The translations under genes and the position numbers were made by a program. From an uncultured Spirochaetales bacterium (GTDB taxonomy: Bacteria; Spirochaetota; Spirochaetia; Sphaerochaetales; Sphaerochaetaceae), in NCBI GenBank assembly GCA_944393005.1, contig CALXYO010000004.1:97898-161897 (forward strand): a DNA stretch of 64,000 nucleotides, read 5' to 3'. The notes beneath the pieces are model-generated. The model saw only the letters and a program-made list of their open reading frames with translations. It was not told where the DNA came from and searched no databases. Shown here piece after piece: positions 34,221-43,329 of this stretch (positions are counted from its first letter, which is position 1; each line of letters opens with the position of its first letter).

Positions 34221-35096
34221 ATGAAAGATAAGTACAAGGGAATTTTCCTTATAATCCTCTCAGCCTTCTGTTTCGCGCTGATGAATATGTTCGTTCGCCT
34301 TGCAGGCGATCTTCCCTCAATTCAGAAAAGTTTCTTCAGGAATTTCATTGCGGCGATATGTGCTGCTTTCATGCTCATGAAAAGCGGAGCTTCCTTCCGC
34401 TGGAATAAGGGAAATCTTCCCGATCTTCTTGTGCGTGCAGTTGCCGGAACGGTTGGGATTCTATGCAACTTCTATGCCGTTGATCATCTGGTTTTATCCG
34501 ATGCTTCCATGCTGAACAAGATGAGTCCGTTCTTTGTGATTGTATTCAGCATCTTCATTCTCAAGGAGAGAGTGACTCCTGTTCAGGTGCTCTGTGTGGC
34601 AGGTGCGTTCCTGGGGTCCCTGCTTGTCATAAAACCGACATTCGCGAATGCAGATCTCTTCGCATCTGTCCTCGGTTTCATCGGAGGCCTTGGTGCAGGG
34701 CTTGCATACACTTTTGTCCGCAAGCTCGGAACAAAAGGTGAGAACGGAAACAGGATTGTATTCTTTTTCTCTGCATTTTCATGTCTTGTGACGTTGCCGT
34801 TCCTCGTCTTTGACTACCATGCGATGAGTATTTCCCAGATTGGGATTCTCCTTCTTGCAGGACTTTCCGCGGCGGGCGGGCAGTTCTCCATTACCGCTGC
34901 CTACACTTACGCACCCGGCAGGGAAATTTCCGTCTATGATTACAGTCAGATCATTTTCTCGGCTCTGCTGGGTTACATCATGTTCTCCCAGATTCCTGAT
35001 ATATGGAGCATTGCCGGCTACATCATAATCTGCCTTATGGCTGTTCTGATGTTCCTCTACAACAACAGAAGGATTGTGCAAGAGCAGAACTGCTGA
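34221..35096 (+). CDS. EamA/DMT-family transporter
   Basis: Inner-membrane exporter of the drug/metabolite transporter superfamily, 291 residues with ten predicted helices in two EamA repeats. Repeat 1 begins IFLIILSAFCFALMNMFVRLAG; AVAGTVGILCNFYAVDHL and LLVIKPTF close it. Repeat 2 begins around GFIGGLGAGLAYTFVRKLG and ends YIIICLMAVLMFLY. Close relatives have been linked to export of amino acids, riboflavin or S-adenosylmethionine, but substrate cannot be called here. AGGAA precedes the ATG. Convergent with the esterase gene. Confidence 0.85.
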   Translation: MKDKYKGIFLIILSAFCFALMNMFVRLAGDLPSIQKSFFRNFIAAICAAFMLMKSGASFRWNKGNLPDLLVRAVAGTVGILCNFYAVDHLVLSDASMLNKMSPFFVIVFSIFILKERVTPVQVLCVAGAFLGSLLVIKPTFANADLFASVLGFIGGLGAGLAYTFVRKLGTKGENGNRIVFFFSAFSCLVTLPFLVFDYHAMSISQIGILLLAGLSAAGGQFSITAAYTYAPGREISVYDYSQIIFSALLGYIMFSQIPDIWSIAGYIIICLMAVLMFLYNNRRIVQEQNC

Positions 35097-35143
35097 AGCT
35101 GTACTCTGCAGAGACTTGGACTGATGTGCCCTGCGAGGGAGAG

Positions 35144-36223
35144 TCAGTCTTTTTCTCCTTCCTCGCTTTTCTCATGCAGCTTCTGGCTTGCCGCCTGCAT
35201 CTTGAGCCGTCCTTCTCTTTTGAGCTCACCTTCCGTAAGAGCCTGTATCTTCTGGCATGGACGCCCGGCAGTGAACTGCCGTATCATGCAGTCTGTTTCC
35301 TCTGTGCCGTTTGCATGCGGATATAATGCGAAACCGTGGACGGTGTCCTTTATCTCCACATAGTGTGCAACAGATCCTGCTGCATTGAGCGCTTCGGCAT
35401 ATAATCTTCCGTCATCCTTAAGCGGATCAAACTCGGCACCGATGATAAGAGTGTCTGGCTGACGTGAGAGATCGGGAGAAAGCAGAGGAGAGAACAGCGG
35501 GGAGAGAATGTCTTTCGGTTCTCTCTGGTAGCTGTTGACGTAGAACTGCATCTGCTTTTCAGAAAGAGTCGGGCTGTCGGCGTACTGGCTGAAGGATTCT
35601 GTCCTGAGCCTGCCGTCAGTACAGGGATAGATAAGTATCTGCCCGGACGGCATTGTGGCTTTCCTGTCACGGGCAAGCAGAGAGACACCTGCACAAAGCG
35701 TTCCTCCTGCCGAGTCTCCGGCAAGGAAGACCCTGTCGGGGTCAACCTTCCAGTATTTTATGCCCTGCAGTGCCCACAGATATGTGTCATAGCAGTCCTC
35801 CACCGCAGTCGGGAACTTGTATTTAGGTGCAAGGCGGTAGTCAACCAGCAGCACGCATGCTCCTGTGATGTATGCAAGGTGGCTGCAGTAGAGTCCGTAC
35901 ATGTCCATGTTGCCGAACACCCAGCCGCCGCCGTGGAAATATATGATCATGGGTTTGAGACTTGTCAGGGTAAGGTCTTCAAGGGAATTGAAAAAGTAGG
36001 CTGTGACCGCTCCTTCATTTACCGGAACTATATATGTTGTTTTTGAGATTTTTCTTGCTGGTTTGTTGAGAAGCTTTCTTGCGAGACGGGATGACGGGAC
36101 GCTTTTCGTGTTCATCGCCTCGATTCTTTCAGGTGTGAGCTTGTCCACATCCCTCTCCACGAAGAGGCCCGAGACCTGAATAATCTTCTGCATCTTTCTT
36201 GATAGCGGATATTTATCACTCAT
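35144..36223 (-). CDS. Alpha/beta hydrolase, HSL-type esterase
   Basis: Carboxylesterase of the hormone-sensitive lipase family. Oxyanion motif HGGGW, nucleophile elbow GDSAGG, a catalytic Asp in the GAEFDPLKDDG segment, and catalytic His in DTVHGF. From ATG 36223 it is 359 residues; the frame to 36274 lacks support. TATAAT lies 7 nt before this ATG without a ribosome site, so the message may be leaderless. The C-terminal ~30 residues are charged. It could remove acetyl or other acyl groups from sugars or lipids; no direct clue. Confidence 0.87.
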   Translation of the reverse strand: MSDKYPLSRKMQKIIQVSGLFVERDVDKLTPERIEAMNTKSVPSSRLARKLLNKPARKISKTTYIVPVNEGAVTAYFFNSLEDLTLTSLKPMIIYFHGGGWVFGNMDMYGLYCSHLAYITGACVLLVDYRLAPKYKFPTAVEDCYDTYLWALQGIKYWKVDPDRVFLAGDSAGGTLCAGVSLLARDRKATMPSGQILIYPCTDGRLRTESFSQYADSPTLSEKQMQFYVNSYQREPKDILSPLFSPLLSPDLSRQPDTLIIGAEFDPLKDDGRLYAEALNAAGSVAHYVEIKDTVHGFALYPHANGTEETDCMIRQFTAGRPCQKIQALTEGELKREGRLKMQAASQKLHEKSEEGEKD

Positions 36224-36357
36224 ATTAGGGATTATAAAACAGGGAAACAATTCTGTTGCAATAGAAAAGTTCATAAAATTGCTTTATTTGGTACAAAATT
36301 GTGTAATTCTAGTCAAATGTATGGGAGGTTTATGAATTTATCCCATACATTCTGTTT

Positions 36358-37380
36358 TTAATATGAATGATTATTTTTGTATTGGGTAAGGGAATCTCTG
36401 TTTATGAGTTCTGTTTCCAATAAAATAGGTTGTTGAACCATATGTGGTGACGCCATTCTCTCTATTAGCATTTCAGATGCCGTAAATCCAAGTTTGAAAC
36501 AAGGTTGATTTACTGTTGTTATGGAAGGAATACTGACTCCTGTTATATCTATATTATCAAAACCTACAATGCCTAATTCATCTGGAACTTTTATGTTAAA
36601 TCTACTTGCAGCTTTTAATGCTGATATTGCAAATACATCAGAGGCACAGAATAATGCATTGGGTCTGTTTGCTGAATTACAAAGAAGCTGACAGAGAGCA
36701 GAGTAGGCAATATCGTATCCTATATCAGGGAGGAATATTTTCCAGTGGTAAGGTAAGAAAATATTTTCTTCTTGTAAGGCCTTTTCGAATCCTTTCAGTC
36801 TTTCCTGTGCATAATTGAAATTTGCGGGTCCATTGACTATTGCTATTTTATCATAGCCGCAGGCAATGATTTGTTTTGTCGCGTTATATGCTGAGGCAAA
36901 GTCATTTATGCTTGTATACGGAACAGAAGAGTCTTTATTGTATTCACTGCATTGTACAACCGGGATTTCTGTATCAAGAGAATTCAATAAACCAGCTTCC
37001 ATTCGTCCACTTAAGTTTATGACTCCCATTGCTTTTGTTTCTTTGCACAGGTTTAAGAAAGATTCATATGTAGAGGCTTTCAAAGAACCAATATGAAGCA
37101 AGACATTGTATTCATGCGAGTTCATAGAAGTTTTAATGCCATTTAAGACTTCGTTATAGAAGGGGTTATTGATAGAGGGAACAACAACAATTACAAGTTT
37201 GTTGTTTTCAGGTTTGCTGCACAAATCTGAATTATATCCCATTTGATTTAATGTTTTTTGAACGAGCTCTCTAGTTTCTGGTTTTACAAGATCGGGATGA
37301 TTTATTGTTCTTGATACAGTTGCTGGCGATATATTCAGTTTTTCTGCAATTAATCCAACAGGAATTTTATTTCGCTTCAT
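36358..37380 (-). CDS. LacI-family transcriptional regulator
   Basis: Sugar-responsive repressor, 340 residues from ATG 37380, preceded by AGAGGG; the frame to 37419 is rejected. N-terminal HTH (PVGLIAEKLNISPATVSRTINHP) and a type 1 periplasmic-binding-like effector domain, with ALFCASDVFAISALK and VGFDNIDITG motifs. Divergent from the ribose-type ABC operon, with two perfect palindromes in the shared intergenic region, so it most likely controls the whole 37.6-47.8 kb operon. AT-rich like that operon. Confidence 0.9.
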   Translation of the reverse strand: MKRNKIPVGLIAEKLNISPATVSRTINHPDLVKPETRELVQKTLNQMGYNSDLCSKPENNKLVIVVVPSINNPFYNEVLNGIKTSMNSHEYNVLLHIGSLKASTYESFLNLCKETKAMGVINLSGRMEAGLLNSLDTEIPVVQCSEYNKDSSVPYTSINDFASAYNATKQIIACGYDKIAIVNGPANFNYAQERLKGFEKALQEENIFLPYHWKIFLPDIGYDIAYSALCQLLCNSANRPNALFCASDVFAISALKAASRFNIKVPDELGIVGFDNIDITGVSIPSITTVNQPCFKLGFTASEMLIERMASPHMVQQPILLETELINRDSLTQYKNNHSY

Positions 37381-37432
37381 TTGAAACCCTCTTACTGGTA
37401 AATAGAATAGCATTAACATATATTTAATGCAA

Positions 37433-37455
37433 ATGAAATTTCATGAAATATTTCA
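37433..37455. promoter_or_regulatory. Overlapping palindromes, candidate LacI-family operators
   Basis: ATGAAATTTCAT (37433-37444) and TGAAATATTTCA (37444-37455) are two perfect 12-bp palindromes sharing one base, between the divergent LacI gene and the ABC operon. TGAAA...TTTCA half-sites are typical of LacI-family operators. Confidence 0.55.
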
Positions 37456-37580
37456 GAAAAAATTATTATAAATTTTTCTTTACAGCTGAAAATAACAGGT
37501 TTATAGTCTAATCAAAAGGAAAATGAAATAAGAAGAAAATTATTTCAGAAACATTTCAAAACAAAAGGAGAAAAACTGCT

Positions 37581-38543
37581 ATGAAAAAAGTTTTGGCCGC
37601 TATCTTGATTTGCCTGTTGTCTTGTTCCTTCGTTTTTGCCTCAGGTTCTCAGGAAGATTCCGGCAAGACTCGTGTCGGTATTTCCATGTTTGTCATGGAT
37701 GCTGGCATGACTGAATTGTCTGCAATCATGAGAACTCAGCTTGAAGCAGCTGGCTATGAAGTATATGTAACAAGCGCAGACTCACAGATGAACAAACAGA
37801 TTTCTGATATTGAGGATCTTGTGACAAGAGGTTGTAAAATTATCTGGGCACAGGGCTTTGATAAGGATGCTATCACAGCAGCATTTGAATATGCGATAGA
37901 TAATGGTGTTATGATAGCGTCTTCAGGTGAAGTAAGTACAGATGCATTTACTTATATGTATTTTAATGCTTCAGATGAAGAGACTGGACTTATTCAGGCA
38001 GATTGGTTCACGGAAAACTATCTTTCAAAGAATCCAGATCATGTGTATAAAATCGCCATCTGTAATGGTACCCTTTCAACCAGTGGTGGTTATGGACGCT
38101 ATATGGGTGTGATCCATGGGTTGGAAAACAGCGGCTATACAAATTATGAGATCGTAACTACTCAGGACTGCAATTATATTACAGAAACTGCTCAGGCTTG
38201 GGCAGAAGGTCTTATGATTTCTCATCCGGAAATTGAAGTGATTTTCTGTGCAAATGATGATATGGCTCTTGGTGTCACAAATGCAATTGACGCAGTTGGC
38301 AGAACAGGAGAAATCGTTGTTCTCGGTACAGATGGTATGGATGTAGGCCTCACTCTTGTTGAAGAAGGTAAAATGGATTTTACAGTTAAGCTCAATGTTT
38401 CTGCAATTGGTGAGGGAATGGCACAGTCAATGATAGACTGTCTTAATGGAACACTTGAAATTGGAGAAGATAAAACAGTTTACGGAAATCCTGATCTGCT
38501 GTATTCAAGAGTTGATAAGACAAACTATCAAGAATTTATCTAA
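37581..38543 (+). CDS. Ribose-type sugar-binding protein of ABC importer
   Basis: Periplasmic binding protein (type 1, RbsB/XylF family), 320 residues. Signal peptide MKKVLAAILICLLSCSFVFA with mature start near SGSQED; a cysteine at the h-region end does not make a convincing lipobox. AQGFDKDAI, CANDDMALGVTNAI and GTDGMDVGL are typical sugar-contacting segments. AAAGGAG precedes the ATG. First gene of the catabolic operon; ligand is probably a small glycoside given the downstream enzymes. Confidence 0.9.
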   Translation: MKKVLAAILICLLSCSFVFASGSQEDSGKTRVGISMFVMDAGMTELSAIMRTQLEAAGYEVYVTSADSQMNKQISDIEDLVTRGCKIIWAQGFDKDAITAAFEYAIDNGVMIASSGEVSTDAFTYMYFNASDEETGLIQADWFTENYLSKNPDHVYKIAICNGTLSTSGGYGRYMGVIHGLENSGYTNYEIVTTQDCNYITETAQAWAEGLMISHPEIEVIFCANDDMALGVTNAIDAVGRTGEIVVLGTDGMDVGLTLVEEGKMDFTVKLNVSAIGEGMAQSMIDCLNGTLEIGEDKTVYGNPDLLYSRVDKTNYQEFI

Positions 38544-38580
38544 TTAATTTCACTTAAAATACTTAGTTCTTAATTTGTAA

Positions 38581-38601
38581 TGCCCCTGCACGGCAGGGGC
38601 A
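38581..38601 (+). other. Hairpin between binding-protein and ATPase genes
   Basis: TGCCCCTGC and GCAGGGGCA form a perfect 9-bp stem with a 3-nt loop and no T-run. It resembles an mRNA-stabilising or partial attenuating hairpin, raising the binding protein relative to the other transporter subunits, as also seen at 1533-1557. Confidence 0.6.
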
Positions 38602-38632
38602 GAGAAAAGTCATTCTTTAGGGAGATACTGAA

Positions 38633-40132
38633 ATGAAAGATAAGGTCCTTCTATCTGTAAAAGGAGTATCTAAAAGCTTTATCGGTGTAAAAGCTGTTGA
38701 CAATGTGAACCTTGAAGTGATGGAAGGCGAGGTTCATGGTGTTGTCGGTGAAAATGGAGCAGGCAAGTCAACGCTTATGAATTTGATATTCGGCATGTTG
38801 AAACGCGATTCAGGATCAATATTCTTTGATGGACAAGAAGTTAATTTCAAAGGTCCTGCGGATGCTCTGAAAGCCGGAATCTCAATGATCCATCAGGAAA
38901 GCAGCTTGGTCCAGCAATTCACAGCCAGTGAGAATATCTGGCTCGGTATGGAAGAACGCTTCATGAAGAATGGAATCATAAACAATAGGGCCAGAGATGA
39001 AGCTACCCAGGCACTTTTTGATGAATTCAAACTTGATACACTCAAGTATAATATGCTGATAAGTGAAAGTTCTATTGCATCCTGCCAGATGGTAGAAGTA
39101 ATACGTGCCGTTGCTGGAAATGCAAAACTTATAATTATGGATGAACCGACTTCATCATTGTCGGAAAAAGAGGTTGCAGTACTTTTCAGAATTATCAGAC
39201 AGCTTGTGGAAAAAAACGTTGCTGTAATATATATATCACATAAACTTGATGAAGTTCTGACAATATGTGACAGAGTATCTGTTTATAGAGACAGCAAATA
39301 TATTACGACAGCAAATGTTGGTGATATTAATAGACATCAGCTTGTCTCATTTGTTGTAGGTCGGGAACTCAACAACTTATATCCCAAAGAACAATCTGAA
39401 ATTGGGGAAACTGTATTGGAGGTAAAAAAACTTACCAGATATGGCAAGTTCCGTGATGTTTCTTTCTCGTTGCATAAGGGTGAGATCCTGGGATTTGCAG
39501 GTCTTCAGGGAGCAGGACGCAGTGAGGTCGCTGAATGTATTTTCGGTATTGAAAAGGCAGATGAGGGAGAAATTCTGATTGATGGAAAATCAGTAAGGAT
39601 TAAATCACCTTCAAATGCTATTCAGCATGGTCTTGGAATGGTGACCGAAGACAGATTGAGGAGCGGGATCATTGCTCAGCTATCTGTACTTTGCAATATG
39701 ACCCTGGCAAAGCTGGAGAAGTATTGTTCCAAAGGATTGAAAATAATTAACAGGAAAAAGGAAATTTCTGCTGTTGATGAGAATATCAAGACTCTTCAGA
39801 TAAAGGTCAATAATCGCAATCAGACAATTGATTCTCTTTCAGGAGGAAATCAACAGAAGGTTATCATAGGCCGGTGGACATTAAGTACTCCTAGAATTCT
39901 GATTCTCGATGAACCGACCAGAGGTATCGATGTCGGGTCAAAAAGTGAAATTCATAAACTTATGGGACACTTCGTGAAAATGGGAATGAGCATAATCCTG
40001 ATTTCTTCCGAGATGGAAGAAGTTCTTGGTATGGCTGATAGGATCATCATCATGAGGGATGGCCAGGTCGTTCATACGTGTGCGAGGGAAGACGCTACAC
40101 AGGAAATTCTAGGATCTTATGCATTAGGTTAA
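38633..40132 (+). CDS. Ribose-type ABC importer ATPase (RbsA/MglA family)
   Basis: Cytoplasmic ATPase with two fused ABC domains, 499 residues. First domain: Walker A GENGAGKST, signature-like region, Walker B IIMDEPTSSLS. Second domain: degenerate Walker A GLQGAGRSE, signature LSGGNQQKV, Walker B ILILDEPTRGID. This layout is specific to CUT2 monosaccharide importers. AGGGAGA precedes the ATG. Works with the binding protein upstream and the permease downstream. Confidence 0.94.
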   Translation: MKDKVLLSVKGVSKSFIGVKAVDNVNLEVMEGEVHGVVGENGAGKSTLMNLIFGMLKRDSGSIFFDGQEVNFKGPADALKAGISMIHQESSLVQQFTASENIWLGMEERFMKNGIINNRARDEATQALFDEFKLDTLKYNMLISESSIASCQMVEVIRAVAGNAKLIIMDEPTSSLSEKEVAVLFRIIRQLVEKNVAVIYISHKLDEVLTICDRVSVYRDSKYITTANVGDINRHQLVSFVVGRELNNLYPKEQSEIGETVLEVKKLTRYGKFRDVSFSLHKGEILGFAGLQGAGRSEVAECIFGIEKADEGEILIDGKSVRIKSPSNAIQHGLGMVTEDRLRSGIIAQLSVLCNMTLAKLEKYCSKGLKIINRKKEISAVDENIKTLQIKVNNRNQTIDSLSGGNQQKVIIGRWTLSTPRILILDEPTRGIDVGSKSEIHKLMGHFVKMGMSIILISSEMEEVLGMADRIIIMRDGQVVHTCAREDATQEILGSYALG

Positions 40133-40143
40133 GTGGAGGAGAA

Positions 40144-41139
40144 ATGAAAAACGTTAAATTTAATACTGAGAAAATCGCAACATTTGCACTTAATAACAAA
40201 GCTTTGATTTTGCTTTTGGTTATATCAATTATTCTATCTATTGCATCGCCATTCTTTTTGACGGGTGCTAATTTGATTAATGTTGTCCGGCAGGCATGTG
40301 TTCTTGCAATAATGGGTATCGGCTTTACGCTTTTACTTTCTTCTGGAAGCATGGATTTGTCAGTCGGTAATCTTATGGCCATGATCGGTGTTGTAATGGC
40401 TCTTATGGATAAAGCTGGTTATCATCCGACTCTCATTGTGGGTGTTGGTCTGCTGGTTGGTATAGGCGGTCTGTGTTTCAATACATTTCTTGTACAAACA
40501 TTTGATCTTCCCGGTTTTATCTTGACTCTTGCTACTGGTTATATTTTCACTGGCATAATGTGGCTTATTTCAGGAGGACAGTCTCCTGCTGGAATCAATG
40601 ACTGGTTCAAGTTCATTGGACAGGGAACTGTATTGGGTATTCCGCTACAGATTTATTTGATGGTCATTATAGCCATTATATTTACTTTTCTCATCAAGAA
40701 AACTGAGTTCGGACGGCACAGCTTAGCAATGGGTGGAAACCTGAAAGCTGCAAGAATATGTGGAATAAATATTAACAAGAATAAGTATATCATTGCTGCA
40801 ATCATGGGAGCATGTACAACAGTCGCTGCAATGGTTACAACAGGTAGGGCGGCTTCTGCCCAGCTGAGTGCCGGTACTGATACCGCAATGGATACAATTG
40901 CTGCTGTAGTTATTGGAGGAACTCCAATGAGCGGCGGTATTGCAAATGTTCCAGGTACAGTCATTGGATGTCTGCTTATTCAGGTTATTTCCAACGGCCT
41001 TAATCTTCTTGATGTCAATTCAAACTGGCATAAAGTTGCAAAAGGTGTCGTTATCATTGTGGCAATTATTCTTGATGTTAAAGGTACTGATATCATCAAC
41101 AAGCTCAGAGTTAAGAATCAGGACAAAAAAGCAAATTAA
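40144..41139 (+). CDS. Ribose-type ABC importer permease (RbsC family)
   Basis: Inner-membrane permease of the CUT2 importer, 331 residues from ATG 40144, preceded by GGAGGAG; the longer frame from 40078 runs into the ATPase gene. Eight to ten hydrophobic segments; GFTLLLSSGSMDLSVG and the conserved AAVVIGGTPMSGG loop are typical of RbsC. One permease gene is enough since these subunits form homodimers. Confidence 0.93.
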   Translation: MKNVKFNTEKIATFALNNKALILLLVISIILSIASPFFLTGANLINVVRQACVLAIMGIGFTLLLSSGSMDLSVGNLMAMIGVVMALMDKAGYHPTLIVGVGLLVGIGGLCFNTFLVQTFDLPGFILTLATGYIFTGIMWLISGGQSPAGINDWFKFIGQGTVLGIPLQIYLMVIIAIIFTFLIKKTEFGRHSLAMGGNLKAARICGININKNKYIIAAIMGACTTVAAMVTTGRAASAQLSAGTDTAMDTIAAVVIGGTPMSGGIANVPGTVIGCLLIQVISNGLNLLDVNSNWHKVAKGVVIIVAIILDVKGTDIINKLRVKNQDKKAN

Positions 41140-41156
41140 AGAAAGGAGTTATAGAT

Positions 41157-41666
41157 ATGAGAAATGTGAAAGCTTTGTTTCATGTTAATTTCCCGACTAA
41201 TAACTGGGATAAGATGGTAGATTTTTATGTTAATGTATGCGGGTTTGATCAGGCATTTGTAATCAGTCTAGCAGATATGAGCAAAATGTTTGGGAAACCC
41301 TATACGAAAGAAGATGAGAACACCCCGAAGATCTCTTACATCAGAGTAAGCCCTGATTCTTATATTGAACTGAATAATCTTACTCCGGAAGGAGTGAAAG
41401 TTACTCAGAGCAAAACTTCTGCTTTTCATCATATTGCTTTCCTTACAGATGATATTGAGCGAACTGCAAAAAGGTTCAGGGAAAAAGGTCATCCGTTATT
41501 CAATAATCCTATCGAAAAGAAACCTGTAACCGAATTTCATAAGGGCGAGGACGGTTGTCTTATTGCTTGGAGCGAAGATCCCGATGGCCATTTCATCGAG
41601 ATAATGCAGCAGAGCGGAGATTCTATGCAGGAAAGATTTGAAAGGAAAAACCCAATTGAGGAATAA
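41157..41666 (+). CDS. VOC superfamily (glyoxalase-like) protein 1
   Basis: 169-residue metal-dependent VOC protein with two beta-alpha-beta-beta-beta modules. Candidate metal ligands: His in FHVNF, Glu in YIELNN, His in FHHIAF, Glu in HFIEIMQ. VOC enzymes include isomerases, lyases and dioxygenases; gene context points to a sugar or aglycone derivative. AAAGGAG precedes the ATG. Fifteen nt before a paralogous gene of the same length, part of the 37.6-47.8 kb operon. Confidence 0.85.
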   Translation: MRNVKALFHVNFPTNNWDKMVDFYVNVCGFDQAFVISLADMSKMFGKPYTKEDENTPKISYIRVSPDSYIELNNLTPEGVKVTQSKTSAFHHIAFLTDDIERTAKRFREKGHPLFNNPIEKKPVTEFHKGEDGCLIAWSEDPDGHFIEIMQQSGDSMQERFERKNPIEE

Positions 41667-41680
41667 AGAGGAGAAGAAAA

Positions 41681-42181
41681 ATGAGAGAATTTAAAAAATT
41701 TTTCCATCTGGCATTACATGTTACAGATCTCGATAAATCAATAGATTTTTATAAAAGGCTCGGATGTGAATATATGTTTACGTTAAAGCTTGACGATGGG
41801 AGGCCTTGGCTTGCTTATGTAAGACTGAATAAAGATCAGTATTTAGAACTTTTTCAGATTTATGAAGATCATCCTCTGACGCCGAGAGAAAAAAAGATCA
41901 CTCAGGAGAGCGATGATTTCTTTGGACATCTTTCATTCCTTGTACCTGATATTTATAAAGCAGCAAAAGATTGGGCTGCTGCAGGTTGTCCTCTTGTATA
42001 TGCACCTTTCAGACCTGAAATCGTACCTCTTGATGATATTTCAGGTGTGCACTGGGCCGCGGGGGCAGCAGATAGGAACTGGATATGCTGGATTCAGGAT
42101 CCTGACGGAAACTGGATCGAAGTAATGGAAGAAAGAGAAGACAGCTATCAGAAAGTCTTTGAAGAAACTCATCCATGGTAA
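41681..42181 (+). CDS. VOC superfamily (glyoxalase-like) protein 2
   Basis: 166-residue paralogue of the preceding gene with the same ligand pattern: His in FFHLALHV, Glu in YLELFQ, His in FGHLSF, Glu in NWIEVMEE. The final QDPDGNWIEVMEE segment is a strong VOC signature. The two may form a heterodimer or act on successive intermediates. AGAGGAGAAG precedes the ATG. Both lack any signal peptide and so act in the cytoplasm on imported substrate. Confidence 0.85.
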   Translation: MREFKKFFHLALHVTDLDKSIDFYKRLGCEYMFTLKLDDGRPWLAYVRLNKDQYLELFQIYEDHPLTPREKKITQESDDFFGHLSFLVPDIYKAAKDWAAAGCPLVYAPFRPEIVPLDDISGVHWAAGAADRNWICWIQDPDGNWIEVMEEREDSYQKVFEETHPW

Positions 42182-42199
42182 ATGAAGTAAGGAGGTAAA

Positions 42200-43321
42200 A
42201 TGTTTAGATCGGCTGTAGTTGGCGCAGGTTTCATTGGCAAAGCTCATATTGAGGCAATCCGTCGTCTGGGGAATGTCGAGATTGTTGCCTTATGCGATGA
42301 AGATGATGCGCAGAAGAAAGCAGCGGACTGTTGTATTTCCAAATCATATTCGGATTTCAGGCAGCTGCTTGAAAATGAAGAACTTGATGTCGTTCATATC
42401 TGCACTCCTAATAATACGCATTATGAAATTGCAAAAGCATGTATCCTGAAGGGTGTCAATTTTATATGCGAAAAACCTTTTACTATGACTGTTGAACAGG
42501 CAGAAGAACTCGTCCAACTTGCTAACGAGAAACATGTGAAAGGTATGGTCAATTTTCATAATCGTATGTATCCGATGGTTAATGAAATCAGGCAGATGAT
42601 CAAGAATGATGAACTTGGAGCATTGTTTTCCGTGCATGGAGAATATGTTCAGGATTGGCTTCTGTATGACACAGATTATTCTTGGAGGCTTGATTCAAGT
42701 CAGGTCGGAAAAACCAGAGCCATATCTGATATAGGATCACATTGGTTTGATTTGGTTGAGTTTGTGACAGGAGACAGGATTGTTTCCCTTTCTGCAAATT
42801 TCAGAACAGTGTTCAATAAGAGAAAAAAGCCAACAAACAATGTTCAGACCTTTACCAAAGGTGCTGGCTCTGACTTCTCGGAAGTCGATATTGATACAGA
42901 AGACATCGCAACGGTGATGTTTAAGATGGCAGGTGGTGCTATTGGTTCGTTCATTGTATCTCAGGCTTTTTCCGGAAGAAAGAATACTACGGTTGTGAAT
43001 GTTGCTGGTAGTAAGGAATCTGCAATATGGACAAGTGAGGATCTTAATAACCTTTATATTGGTTTGAGAGATGAAGCGAACAGAATTTTGACAAAAGATG
43101 CATCGTTGATGCATGGACATTCATCTTCTCTTGTTTCTTATCCAAGCGGGCATATTGAAGGTTTTCCCGATGCGTTTAAACAGGGATTCAAACAGTTTTA
43201 CAGCAGTTTGAACAGTGAAGGGGAATACGATTATGCGACTCTTGAAGATGGATTGAGAGAGATGAAACTGAATGATGCTGTGTACCTGAGCAATCAGAAA
43301 CAGACATGGATCGATGTATAG
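42200..43321 (+). CDS. Gfo/Idh/MocA-family NAD(P)-dependent oxidoreductase
   Basis: Sugar dehydrogenase, 373 residues. Rossmann motif VVGAGFIGKAH at the N-terminus; HICTPNNTHYEIA; the family motif CEKPFT with catalytic Lys; and DIGSHWFDLVEFVTG, whose His region lies in the active site. Family members oxidise the C3 hydroxyl of glucosides or inositols; DgpA of the puerarin C-deglycosylation system and YcjS are related examples. Its ribosome site, AAGGAGGTAAA directly before the ATG (42189-42199), is perfectly complementary over 11 nt to the candidate small RNA at 30 kb. Confidence 0.9.
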   Translation: MFRSAVVGAGFIGKAHIEAIRRLGNVEIVALCDEDDAQKKAADCCISKSYSDFRQLLENEELDVVHICTPNNTHYEIAKACILKGVNFICEKPFTMTVEQAEELVQLANEKHVKGMVNFHNRMYPMVNEIRQMIKNDELGALFSVHGEYVQDWLLYDTDYSWRLDSSQVGKTRAISDIGSHWFDLVEFVTGDRIVSLSANFRTVFNKRKKPTNNVQTFTKGAGSDFSEVDIDTEDIATVMFKMAGGAIGSFIVSQAFSGRKNTTVVNVAGSKESAIWTSEDLNNLYIGLRDEANRILTKDASLMHGHSSSLVSYPSGHIEGFPDAFKQGFKQFYSSLNSEGEYDYATLEDGLREMKLNDAVYLSNQKQTWIDV

Positions 43322-43329
43322 GAGGAAAA

